Positions 24,201 to 31,473 of a DNA stretch of 57,210 nt are shown here, one piece after another. The DNA comes from WRDS01 sp964492775 (GTDB lineage: Bacteria; Actinomycetota; Coriobacteriia; Anaerosomatales; PHET01). The notes beneath the pieces were generated by a model that was given only the letters and a program-made list of their open reading frames with translations, did not search any database and was not told where the DNA came from. Position 1 is the first letter of the stretch; every line of letters begins with the position of its first letter. A program made the position numbers and the translations under genes. The stretch lies in NCBI GenBank assembly GCA_964492775.1, contig CAZBLH010000010.1, positions 1 to 57,210 on the forward strand, in the 5' to 3' direction.

Positions 24201-26788
24201 GCTTCAACATCACCCGCAGGCTCTCCTCGCCTGACCTGACGCCGCACACCAACACGGTGACGGTCAAAGCGAAGGACGACGAGGGCAACAAGGTGTCCGA
24301 CGAAGACGACGCGACGGTGACCTTCACCGAAGTACGGATCGAAATCGACGTAACGAAGACCGCGAACCCGACCGCAGTTCCCGAGACCGGTGGCGACGTC
24401 GAGTTCACCGTGGTCGTAGAGAACACGGGCACTGAGGCGGTCACGCTCACGGGCGCGGTTGACTCCGTATTCGGCACGCTCGACCTCAGCGGCTTCGACA
24501 AGACCTACCTCGAGCCTGGCGAGTCCGCGACCTACACCTTCACCGAGTGGCTTACCGGTAGCACCGCGGTCGGTCACAACAATGTGGTGACGGTCACCGC
24601 CGAAGACAACAACGGTACCGAGGTCGAAGACGAGGATGACGCGGACGTCACCTTTACCGACGTCCTGCCCGAGATCGTGATCACCAAGACCGCGAACCCG
24701 ACCTCTGTCCCCGAAACCGGCGCAGACGTCACCTTCAGCTTCACCATCCAGAACCCCAGTGCCGAGGTAGTCACGGTCACCTCGCTGACTGACTCCGTCT
24801 TCGGCAACCTGCTGCCCGAGGCCGTGTCGCAGAACGGTGGCAACGCCATCGTCCTCGATCCAGGCGCGAGCTACAGCTTCAGTATCACCCGCAGCCTCTC
24901 GTCTCCTGACCTGACGCCGCACGCAAACACGGTGACGGTCGAGGCCAAGGATGACGAGGGCAACAAGGCATCCGATGAAGACGACGAGACCGTCGCATTC
25001 GACGATGTCCTGCCGCAGATCGCGATCACCAAGACGGCCATGCCTGGCGTTGTGCCTGAGCCTGGCGGCGACGTCGAGTTCACCTTCGCCATCGAGAATC
25101 CCGGGACCGAAAGGGTCACGGTCACCTCGCTCGGCGACTCGATCTTCGGCGACCTGCTGCCTGAGGCCGTGTCGCAGAACGGTGGCAACGCTATCGTCCT
25201 CGACCCAAGCGCGAGCTACACCTTCAAGATCACTCGCTACCTCGAGGCCGGCGACCTGAGTGCGCACAACAACGTGGTAACGGTCACCGCTGAGGACAAC
25301 GAAGGCAATGAGGCGTCCGACGAGGACGACGCGACCGTCGAGTTCGATGACACGCTTCCGCAGATTGCCGTCACCAAGTCCGCAACGCCTGGTGTTCTGC
25401 CGGAGACCGGCGGATATGTGACCTTCACGGTCGTCGTTCAGAACACCGGAACTGAGGCGGTCACGCTCACGGGCGCAGTCGACTCCGTGTTCGGCCCGCT
25501 CGATCTTGCCGACTTCGACAAGACCTACCTTGAGCCTGGCGAGTCCGCTGTGCTCGAGTTCGAAGAGTGGCTGATCTCGTCAGACATGGTGCCGCACAAC
25601 AACGTCGTGACGGTCACCGCCGAGGACAACGATGGTAACCAGACCGAGGATGAAGACGACGCAGATGTCCTCTTCACCGATGTCCTGCCCGAGATTGCGA
25701 TTACCAAGACCGCGAACCGGACTTCGGTTCCTGAGCCCGGCGGAGACGTCACCTTCACCTTCGTGATCAGCAACGTCGGTGGCGAGGAGCTCACCGTCAC
25801 GAGCCTCGTGGACGATGTCTTCGGCGATCTGCTCGCAGATGCCGAAGCCGAGAATGACGGCCAGTCGATCGTGCTTGCGCCGCACACGAACTTCACGTTC
25901 TCAATCACCCGCAGCCTCGACGCTGGCGAGCTGGCACCGCACGTCAACCGTGTCGACGTGGTTGGCGCCGATGACGACGGCAACGAGACGGCCGCCTACG
26001 ACACCGAGACGGTGACGTTCACGGACGTTCTGCCGTCGATCACCGTGACCAAGGACGTTGACATCCCCGAAGCCATCGAGCCTGGTGGAACCTTCACCTA
26101 CACGGTCGTTGTGACCAACACGAGCCCCGAGCCCCTTACCCTGACCCGCGTCGCGGATGACAAGTTCGGCGTCATCTACGAGGATGAGTCGATCACGCTG
26201 GAGCCGGGTGCCGCTGAGACGTTCACGTTCCAGATGAACCACACGACCGCCGGCCGGTACCCCAACACGGTCTTCGCCACCGCCGTCGATGACGAGGGCA
26301 ACTCCGTCACCGCCAACGACAACGCGGAAGTCGTGATCCGCAGGGTCGGCATCTCGGTCGTGAAGACGTCCGATGCGGTCGACGGAGCTGTCGAAAGCGG
26401 TTCGACGGTCACCTACACCTACGTCGTCACCAACACCGGCGACGTGACGCTCTACGACGTGCGCGCCGTCGACGACAAGCTCGGCGTGGTCGGCACGGTA
26501 GAGTCGCTCGCTCCGGGTGCATCGGTCACGTTCACGGCGTCGGCGCAGCTGGATGACACGACCACTAATGTCGTGGTCGCGACCGGTTCGGACGAGGACG
26601 GGAACACGGTGCGTGACGAAGACACCGTCACGGTCGAGACGTTCCTGCCCTTCACCCCGCCGAACGACCCCGATCCCGACCCCGACCCCTACCTGCCTTA
26701 CACGGGTGGGGCCCTGGCCTCGCTTATCGCATTCGCCGCGGTCAGCACGCTCCTTGGAGTGATTCTCCGGAAGCGGGCAGCCGCCTGA
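21296..26788 (+). CDS. Large LPXTG-type surface protein with alternating DUF11-like repeats
   Basis: This 1830-residue protein is exported and anchored to the cell wall. It has a signal peptide (residues 1-30), a unique region (about 30-545), a DUF11-like domain with DVDGDGFLSPGDIVLYTI (about 545-670), and an SdrD/Cna-B-like domain, KIGDFVWEDSNLNGIQDAGEAGIPGV (about 675-785). Nine tandem repeats of about 100-115 residues each follow (789-1785), each beginning like TKTANPTxVPETGGDVxFT. A Pro-Asp linker precedes the sorting signal LPYTG (residue 1800), a hydrophobic segment and RKR. It is probably a stalk-like adhesin or coat protein. The ATG has GGGAGGG upstream. No sortase gene is in the window. 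Confidence 0.93.
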   Translation: MKTMQARGIAAVLMAVVMLVMAPVGTLAAFPDGNPVPVQEFYVPFPEDQLLEGLRAIEAGGPDAAPVNPMTTYISLAVGSSGTVIYYDQWENGYDADISNPTNIYSAGNPGGTQIWGDGDASNGAPPGIPSDVLGAGTVIVLHNSLNTNTLQSVIDFDGRDKIAATKTIALTRTGWASGSGTLMAGSVEVFDTMNWGTNYRVPVGENISGDDDIFEYTGIAVMAGAGGATISVDVNADGDFADAVDVNGVTLAEGESRLVNGGIRVGARVVSDRPVQVDLLTGDRGSNYESRDSALLPTNLWTGNYYTPVSTISSAGTKVWLYNPGTTSISVTYQRRSGGSIISANLTVPAGGYLSQVIPEGTGARFFTQSGAPFYAFSTTDSTGGQYDNMAWDWGYTLVPEDSLTPQVLIGLGIGRDPTSSSQPNENGNPVWVTPVGNGETPVTVYVDYDANPATGPLVDPNGNRYNVSYSLRELQQQKIYNPSGNQTGMLVYVLAERVKLAAAWGQDPATASVASPGLDVGTGVPPFPLFDAGKNGTMDTDVDGDGFLSPGDIVLYTITTNNISRAPVPDLRLFDELPNDVTYVPNSTFFTNAAGVTVQIPDSAAGTAFPLDGAGHILDSVSALPVGGHYTVTFKATIKDFADLTPGITELINEGEASAVFTDVPFVDRLPLYGKIGDFVWEDSNLNGIQDAGEAGIPGVLVKLRDSGGNVVATQLTDAAGGYLFIGVPAGSYTVEFVLPAGYLFSPAGQGSDPSVDSNANPATGMAAVTLPGGKTDRTIDAGMWRPNPQITVTKTANPTAVPETGGDVEFTVTVQNTGSVPVILTEVVDSVFGEIPVGLFDKTYLAVGDIATYTFTEWLESPDLTPHNNVVKATALYGKQSVEDEDDADVTFVDVLPEIAITKTANPTSVPQTGADVTFTFAIENPSNETVTVTSLHDDVFGDLLPEAVSQNGGNAIVLEPGAGYSFNITRRLSSPDLTPHTNTVTVKAKDDEGNKVSDEDDATVTFTEVRIEIDVTKTANPTAVPETGGDVEFTVVVENTGTEAVTLTGAVDSVFGTLDLSGFDKTYLEPGESATYTFTEWLTGSTAVGHNNVVTVTAEDNNGTEVEDEDDADVTFTDVLPEIVITKTANPTSVPETGADVTFSFTIQNPSAEVVTVTSLTDSVFGNLLPEAVSQNGGNAIVLDPGASYSFSITRSLSSPDLTPHANTVTVEAKDDEGNKASDEDDETVAFDDVLPQIAITKTAMPGVVPEPGGDVEFTFAIENPGTERVTVTSLGDSIFGDLLPEAVSQNGGNAIVLDPSASYTFKITRYLEAGDLSAHNNVVTVTAEDNEGNEASDEDDATVEFDDTLPQIAVTKSATPGVLPETGGYVTFTVVVQNTGTEAVTLTGAVDSVFGPLDLADFDKTYLEPGESAVLEFEEWLISSDMVPHNNVVTVTAEDNDGNQTEDEDDADVLFTDVLPEIAITKTANRTSVPEPGGDVTFTFVISNVGGEELTVTSLVDDVFGDLLADAEAENDGQSIVLAPHTNFTFSITRSLDAGELAPHVNRVDVVGADDDGNETAAYDTETVTFTDVLPSITVTKDVDIPEAIEPGGTFTYTVVVTNTSPEPLTLTRVADDKFGVIYEDESITLEPGAAETFTFQMNHTTAGRYPNTVFATAVDDEGNSVTANDNAEVVIRRVGISVVKTSDAVDGAVESGSTVTYTYVVTNTGDVTLYDVRAVDDKLGVVGTVESLAPGASVTFTASAQLDDTTTNVVVATGSDEDGNTVRDEDTVTVETFLPFTPPNDPDPDPDPYLPYTGGALASLIAFAAVSTLLGVILRKRAAA
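23660..26650 (+). repeat. Nine tandem Ig-like repeats of two alternating subtypes
   Basis: Within the surface protein, repeats 1, 3 and 6 share one subtype (NTGTEAVTLTGAVDSVFG, FDKTYLEPGES, TFTEWL). Repeats 2, 4, 5 and 7 share another (VTVTSL, FGDLLPEAVSQNGGNAIVL, SITRSLSSPDL). Repeats 8 and 9 are divergent. Near-identical DNA is shared between same-subtype copies. Each repeat ends in an acidic DEDD stretch before the next. Confidence 0.9.
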
Positions 26789-26807
26789 CCCTAGCGGTTC
26801 TCCCAAC

Positions 26808-26852
26808 AACGGGGCCCGCCGTCCGGTATCACACCGGGCGGCGGGCCCCGTT
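26808..26852 (+). terminator. Strong hairpin terminator after the surface protein
   Basis: A 20-bp stem with one G-T wobble (26808-26827 with 26833-26852) and a 5-nt loop lie 20 nt beyond the stop. It also lies just past the convergent patZ-like gene, which ends at 26895, and may serve both. Confidence 0.8.
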
Positions 26853-26894
26853 CATCTTGCCGGTGAAGACGCGCCTCGGCGGCGAGCTTGGCGC

Positions 26895-29555
26895 TTATCG
26901 CAGGGCGAGCACGACCCGGACCACACCTTCCTCGGTGGAGTCGCGGGTGAATCCTAGCTCCTCGGCGACTCTCAGCATCCGCGTGTTCTCGCAGCTGATG
27001 TACCCGTCGATCTCGTGGAATCCCTTGTCCTGTGCGATTCCGATGATGCGGTCGGTCAGCTTGAAGCCCAGGCCCTTGCCCTGGAACTCATCGTGGATGA
27101 GCGCTGCGAACTCGGCGGTGCCGCGCTCGGGGTCTCCGGTCAGGCGCGCCACCCCGATGAGCCGCTTCTTCCCGCCCTCGTTGAGCTCGGCGACTATCGC
27201 CATCTCCCGGTCGTAGTCGATGTTGGTGAAGCGCACGAGGCGATCGTGGTCGAAGCGCGGGATGTTGCCGAAGAAGCGGAAGCGCAGCGTCTGCTCGGAG
27301 ACGGTAGCGAGCATCTCCCCAATCATCGGCTCGTCCTCGGACTTGATCGGGCGCAGGATGACCTCTGTGCCGTCCGAGAGTCGCCACGGCTCGACGTACC
27401 GGGTGGGGTAGGGCGTGATGACGAGGTGCGGCTTGTCGGGCTGGCCCGCGAGGACGGACTCGTCAATGACGATTCGCGCATCGACGGCGTACGCGCGTCC
27501 TTCCGACACCACGAGCGGGTTGATGTCTATCTCGGCGATCTCGGGGAAGTCCACGACCATGTTTGAGAGCGTCGTAAGCAGCTCCTCGATCTCCTCGAAG
27601 TTCGGGGGCTGGACCCCGCGAGGCGGCTTGGACATAGCGCGGAAGATGCGCGTCTCCTCCATCATCCGCCGAGAGAGTACTTGGTTAAGCGGGGGAAGCC
27701 CCACAGAGAAGTCGCCGACCGACTCTGCCCCGACGCCGCCTGAGCCGAAGAGGAGGACAGATCCGAACTGCCAGTCCTTCTTCATGCCGAGGATGAGCTC
27801 GTAGTCTACGTCGCGGACCATCATCTGGACCGAGATGCCTTCGATCTTCGCCTCGGGCTCCCTCTCGGCGACGCGCGTCATGATGCGGTCGTATGCGGCT
27901 CTCAGATCGTCGGGCGAGCACACACCAACCTCGACGCCGCCGGCCGCGTTCTTGTGGGTGATGTCGTGGGAGACGACCTTGAGCACGACCGGGTAGCCGA
28001 TAGTGCTGGCCGCCTCGAGTGCCTCCTCGACGCTGTAGGCGGTCGTTTGCCGGACGATCGGCATCCCGTAGGTTGTCACGAACCGCTTCGACTCCTCCTC
28101 AGTGAGCACCGTTCGGCCGGACGAGGCGATTCTTCGAAGCATCGCGTGCAGGTTGTAGTGAGGGGGAGCGAGGTCGATCGGCAGCTCGGCGGGCGTCTCG
28201 TACAGCAGGTCGAGATTGCGGACGTAGCGGTACATGCTGAGGTAGGTCTTGACGGCGGCCTCGGGAGTGTCGTGGCAGGGTATGCCCGCGTCCTGGAAGA
28301 TATCCCGCCCGTGTTCGACGGTCTCGCCGCCCATGAGTACTGCGATGACGGTCTTCTGCGAGTTGCACGCGAGGCTGGCGATCTCAGTGGCGATCTCGTC
28401 CGCACGCGCGTTGCCCTGGGGCGTGTAGATGACCAGGACTCCGTTGACCCCGGGGTCCGCCAGGCAGACCTTGAGGGCGGCAACGAAGCGGTCGGCTCCC
28501 GCGTCTCCCAGAACGTCCACGGGGTTCGCGTGCGACCAGTACGGCGGCAGGCATTCATCCAGGGCGCTCAGCGACTCGGGGGCCAGCTTGGCGAGCTTGC
28601 CGCCGTGTTCCATGATCGCGTCCGTTGCCATCACGCCGAGGCCGCCTGCGTTCGTGACGATCGCGAGGGCTGGGCCGGTGGGCAGGCGCCGCGAATCGAG
28701 CACCTCGGCAGCGTGGAAGAGCTCGGAGACCTCGCCGACGCGCAGCACGCCGACGCGCCGGAACGCTGCCTCGTAAATCTCGTCGTCTCCCGCCATGGAT
28801 CCGGTGTGGGACAGCGCGGCGGCGACGCTCTCGGAGTAGCGTCCCGGCTTCAGGACGATGATCGGCTTGTTGCGAGCGAAACCGCGAGCCGCGCTCATGA
28901 ACCGCCGAGCATTTCCGATCGACTCCATGTATATGAGGATCGCACGCGTGTGCGGATCATCGCCGAGGAAATCGATGAGATCGGCGAAGTCCACGTCGAC
29001 CATCGACCCCACTGAGGCGAAAAACGAGAAGCCCACCCGGGCTGAGACCGCCCAGTCGAGCATTCCCGTCCCGAGCGCGCCGCTCTGAGAGATGAGCGCG
29101 ATGTTGCCCGGTTCAGGCGACACCTTGAGGAAGGAAGCATTGAGGTTCGCGGTAGGCCGGATGATGCCGAGGCAGTTCGGGCCCACCACCCGCATGTTGC
29201 TGTCCGCAATAGCCTCGCGGATTTCGTCCTCGAGCGCCTGCCCGACGCCGCCCGTCTCGCCGAACCCCGCGGAGACGACGATCGCGCCACACACGCCGGC
29301 CTCGACGCACTCGCGCAGCACTCCGGGGACGGTCTTTGCCGGGGTGGCCACTATTGCAAGGTCCACCCGCTCCGGAACATCGCCGATGGAGGGGAACGTC
29401 GGCAGGTCGAAGATGGAGTCGTGCCGAGGATTGACCGCGTAGACCGTGCGGTCGCCGGAGGCGAGCGCATTCTCGACGATCGTTCGGCCGATGGAACCCT
29501 CTTCCTCGCTTGCGCCGATCACCGCTATCGTCTTCGGGTCAAGCATGTGCTGCAT
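26895..29555 (-). CDS. ADP-forming acyl-CoA synthetase fused to GNAT acetyltransferase (Pat/PatZ-like)
   Basis: This is an 886-residue fusion. It has a CoA-binding Rossmann domain (about 5-135), a succinyl-CoA ligase-like domain with SHTGSMAGDD (His250 in the place of the phosphorylated histidine of ADP-forming synthetases), an ATP-grasp domain (about 480-690), and a C-terminal GNAT domain (about 710-886) with QGKGLG for acetyl-CoA. The length and order match protein lysine acetyltransferase Pat, which acetylates and inactivates acetyl-CoA synthetase. As I recall, enterobacterial Pat has lost that histidine; here it is retained, so real ADP-forming ligase activity is possible. It is divergent from an AcuC-like deacetylase. 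The ATG has a GGGGGTG site. Confidence 0.92.
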   Translation of the reverse strand: MQHMLDPKTIAVIGASEEEGSIGRTIVENALASGDRTVYAVNPRHDSIFDLPTFPSIGDVPERVDLAIVATPAKTVPGVLRECVEAGVCGAIVVSAGFGETGGVGQALEDEIREAIADSNMRVVGPNCLGIIRPTANLNASFLKVSPEPGNIALISQSGALGTGMLDWAVSARVGFSFFASVGSMVDVDFADLIDFLGDDPHTRAILIYMESIGNARRFMSAARGFARNKPIIVLKPGRYSESVAAALSHTGSMAGDDEIYEAAFRRVGVLRVGEVSELFHAAEVLDSRRLPTGPALAIVTNAGGLGVMATDAIMEHGGKLAKLAPESLSALDECLPPYWSHANPVDVLGDAGADRFVAALKVCLADPGVNGVLVIYTPQGNARADEIATEIASLACNSQKTVIAVLMGGETVEHGRDIFQDAGIPCHDTPEAAVKTYLSMYRYVRNLDLLYETPAELPIDLAPPHYNLHAMLRRIASSGRTVLTEEESKRFVTTYGMPIVRQTTAYSVEEALEAASTIGYPVVLKVVSHDITHKNAAGGVEVGVCSPDDLRAAYDRIMTRVAEREPEAKIEGISVQMMVRDVDYELILGMKKDWQFGSVLLFGSGGVGAESVGDFSVGLPPLNQVLSRRMMEETRIFRAMSKPPRGVQPPNFEEIEELLTTLSNMVVDFPEIAEIDINPLVVSEGRAYAVDARIVIDESVLAGQPDKPHLVITPYPTRYVEPWRLSDGTEVILRPIKSEDEPMIGEMLATVSEQTLRFRFFGNIPRFDHDRLVRFTNIDYDREMAIVAELNEGGKKRLIGVARLTGDPERGTAEFAALIHDEFQGKGLGFKLTDRIIGIAQDKGFHEIDGYISCENTRMLRVAEELGFTRDSTEEGVVRVVLALR

Positions 29556-29633
29556 CGGTACACCCCCACTAAGGCTTTTCCCCTATGCTGGCGTAAGAAG
29601 CCTGATCCGGTAAGGTCACTCCCGGAGTTCATT

Positions 29634-30791
29634 ATGGATTCTTCGGCGTTCATATGGCATGAGCGGCTTGCCGACTTCGATCTCGGTGAAGGCCATCCAC
29701 TCAGCCCCGTTCGGCTGACGCTGACTGTCGCTCTGATGGAAGCGTACGGCATCCTGCGCCGTGCTGCTGTGCTTACCCCGAAAGCCGCGACCTACGCCGA
29801 GATTCAGCTCGTTCACTCGGTCGGCTACATCGAGGCAGTGCACGAGGCGAGTGACTGGGGAGCGGGCATCAACGTCAGCAGCGGGCTCGGGACCGAGGAC
29901 AACCCGATCTACCCCGGCATGCACGAACTCGCCGCCCTGAACTGCGGCGCGACACTCCGAGCGTTGCGCGAGGTCGCGCTCGGGCCCTTCCGGCGCGCGT
30001 TCTCCATCGCCGGCGGCATGCACCACGCGCACAGGTCCCGCGCTGCGGGCTTCTCGGTGTACAACGATGCCGCCGTGGCGATAGCGGCGCTCCGCGACGC
30101 GCATCCCGCAACGCGCGTGCTCTACATCGACCTGGACGCCCACCATGGCGACGGGGTGCAGGAGGCCTTCTACTCTTCCCGCGACGTGATGACGATCTCT
30201 CTTCACCAGACGGGCCTGACGTGCTTCCCGGGAACGGGCTTCGCCTTCGAGACGGGTTACGGCGCGGGTGAGGGGTACTCGGTCAACGTCGCGATGCCCT
30301 CGGGTGCGACGGATGCGTGTTTCGCCCGCGTCTACGACGAAGTGGTTGCACCGCTCGCCCAAGCGTTCCGTCCCGAGGTGATCGTCGCGCAGGTCGGCGT
30401 GGACGGGCACTACAAGGACCCCGAGACCGACCTGGGGCTCACCCTGTCCGGCTATCGCGCGCTGGTGGACCGGGTGATCGCGACCGCTGATGCAACAAGC
30501 GGCGGCCACATCGTGCTGCTCGGCGGGGGCGGGTACCACGCGGCCGACGTGGTCCCGCTCGCCTGGACATGGGTGTTGGCCCGCGCGCTCGGCATCGAAC
30601 TCGCCGAGGAGCTGCCGCAGGAGTGGCGGGAGCTCGCCGCTGAGACGCTCGGCAGCGAGCCGCCCCGGACGCTGGGGGCCGACGACCGCAGCTCCGTCGA
30701 GCCCGAAGTCGGGGCCAGGCTGCTCGCCGAGACCGATGCGGCAATCGACGAGACGAAGGCGGCCGTGTTCGGTTTCCACCACCTCGCGTGA
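29634..30791 (+). CDS. acuC: AcuC-like histone-deacetylase-family protein
   Basis: This 385-residue zinc deacetylase is of the arginase/HDAC fold, like Bacillus AcuC. Visible active-site parts are AGGMHHAHRSRAAGFSVYND, YIDLDAHHGDGVQEAFY (zinc Asp and His), the second zinc Asp region QVGVDGHYKDP, and LGGGGYH. AcuC removes acetyl groups from acetyl-CoA synthetase lysines, reversing the action of an acetyltransferase. The ATG at 29634 has CGGAG six bases upstream; an upstream in-frame codon inside the divergent gene was rejected. It is transcribed divergently from the Pat-like fusion, 78 nt away. Confidence 0.9.
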   Translation: MDSSAFIWHERLADFDLGEGHPLSPVRLTLTVALMEAYGILRRAAVLTPKAATYAEIQLVHSVGYIEAVHEASDWGAGINVSSGLGTEDNPIYPGMHELAALNCGATLRALREVALGPFRRAFSIAGGMHHAHRSRAAGFSVYNDAAVAIAALRDAHPATRVLYIDLDAHHGDGVQEAFYSSRDVMTISLHQTGLTCFPGTGFAFETGYGAGEGYSVNVAMPSGATDACFARVYDEVVAPLAQAFRPEVIVAQVGVDGHYKDPETDLGLTLSGYRALVDRVIATADATSGGHIVLLGGGGYHAADVVPLAWTWVLARALGIELAEELPQEWRELAAETLGSEPPRTLGADDRSSVEPEVGARLLAETDAAIDETKAAVFGFHHLA

Positions 30792-30919
30792 GCTGGAGCG
30801 CGGGCCCGTCTGTTCGCGTCGCGCTTTCCATCACCCCGGTTCTAGGCTAGGGTAGGGAACCGTGCGGTCTGCCGATCGCATGCCCAGGCAGCCTGTGACC
30901 ATGTACCGGGAGACAGCCG

Positions 30920-31363
30920 ATGGACAAGACCCTCCTTGCCGAAGAGATCAAGAGCGCGATGCGCGCGCACGACAAGCCGCGCCTCTCTGTGCTCAGGCTC
31001 GTGAAGAACGAGATCGACTCGAAGGAGAAGGATGAGCGCCGCGAGCTCTCGGACGAAGAGGTTGTTGCCGCCCTGAAGAAGGTGCTCAAGCAGACCGGCG
31101 AGACCCTCGAGGGCTCGATCAAGGCGGCGAACGATGACGCGCGCACGGCTCTGCTGCAGACGCAGGTTGAGATCCTCGAGTCCTACCTGCCGCCGCAGAT
31201 CGAAGGCGCCGAGCTCGAGGCCATCGTCGACTCGATACTTGCCGAGAAGGGCTTCGCCGAGAAGCGCGAGATGGGCCGCGCGATCGGTGAAGTTGTGGCC
31301 GCCGCGGGTGGCAACTGCGACAAGGCCGAGGTCGCCCGTCTGGTCGGCAGCCGCCTGAAGTAG
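30920..31363 (+). CDS. yqeY: GatB/YqeY domain protein
   Basis: This 147-residue all-helical protein is of the YqeY family, which resembles the C-terminal domain of the GatB subunit of amidotransferase. Landmarks are AEEIKSAMRAHDKPRLSVLRLVKNEIDSKEKD, the central YLPPQ segment, and the C-terminal GRAIGEVVAAAGGNCDKAEVARLV. The family is linked to tRNA handling but has no proven enzymatic role. The ATG has GGGAG seven bases upstream. It appears to be a monocistronic gene. Confidence 0.9.
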   Translation: MDKTLLAEEIKSAMRAHDKPRLSVLRLVKNEIDSKEKDERRELSDEEVVAALKKVLKQTGETLEGSIKAANDDARTALLQTQVEILESYLPPQIEGAELEAIVDSILAEKGFAEKREMGRAIGEVVAAAGGNCDKAEVARLVGSRLK

Positions 31364-31473
31364 GCTGCTGTCGCTGGGGGCACCACGCCTACCAGCGAGC
31401 TTCAAGCACGGTTCGCGCACAGCCGATATCCGACAATACGATTCACGCTCACAAACCCGGCGAGGTGCACGCA

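Noticed and set aside
24134..25267. 377-codon minus-strand frame with apparent internal repeats
   Set aside because: The repetition only reflects the repeat array of the opposite-strand surface protein.
23660..26650. Tandem repeats suggestive of a CRISPR array
   Set aside because: The repeat units are about 330 nt, coding and in frame, with no short direct repeats or unique spacers, and no cas gene is present.
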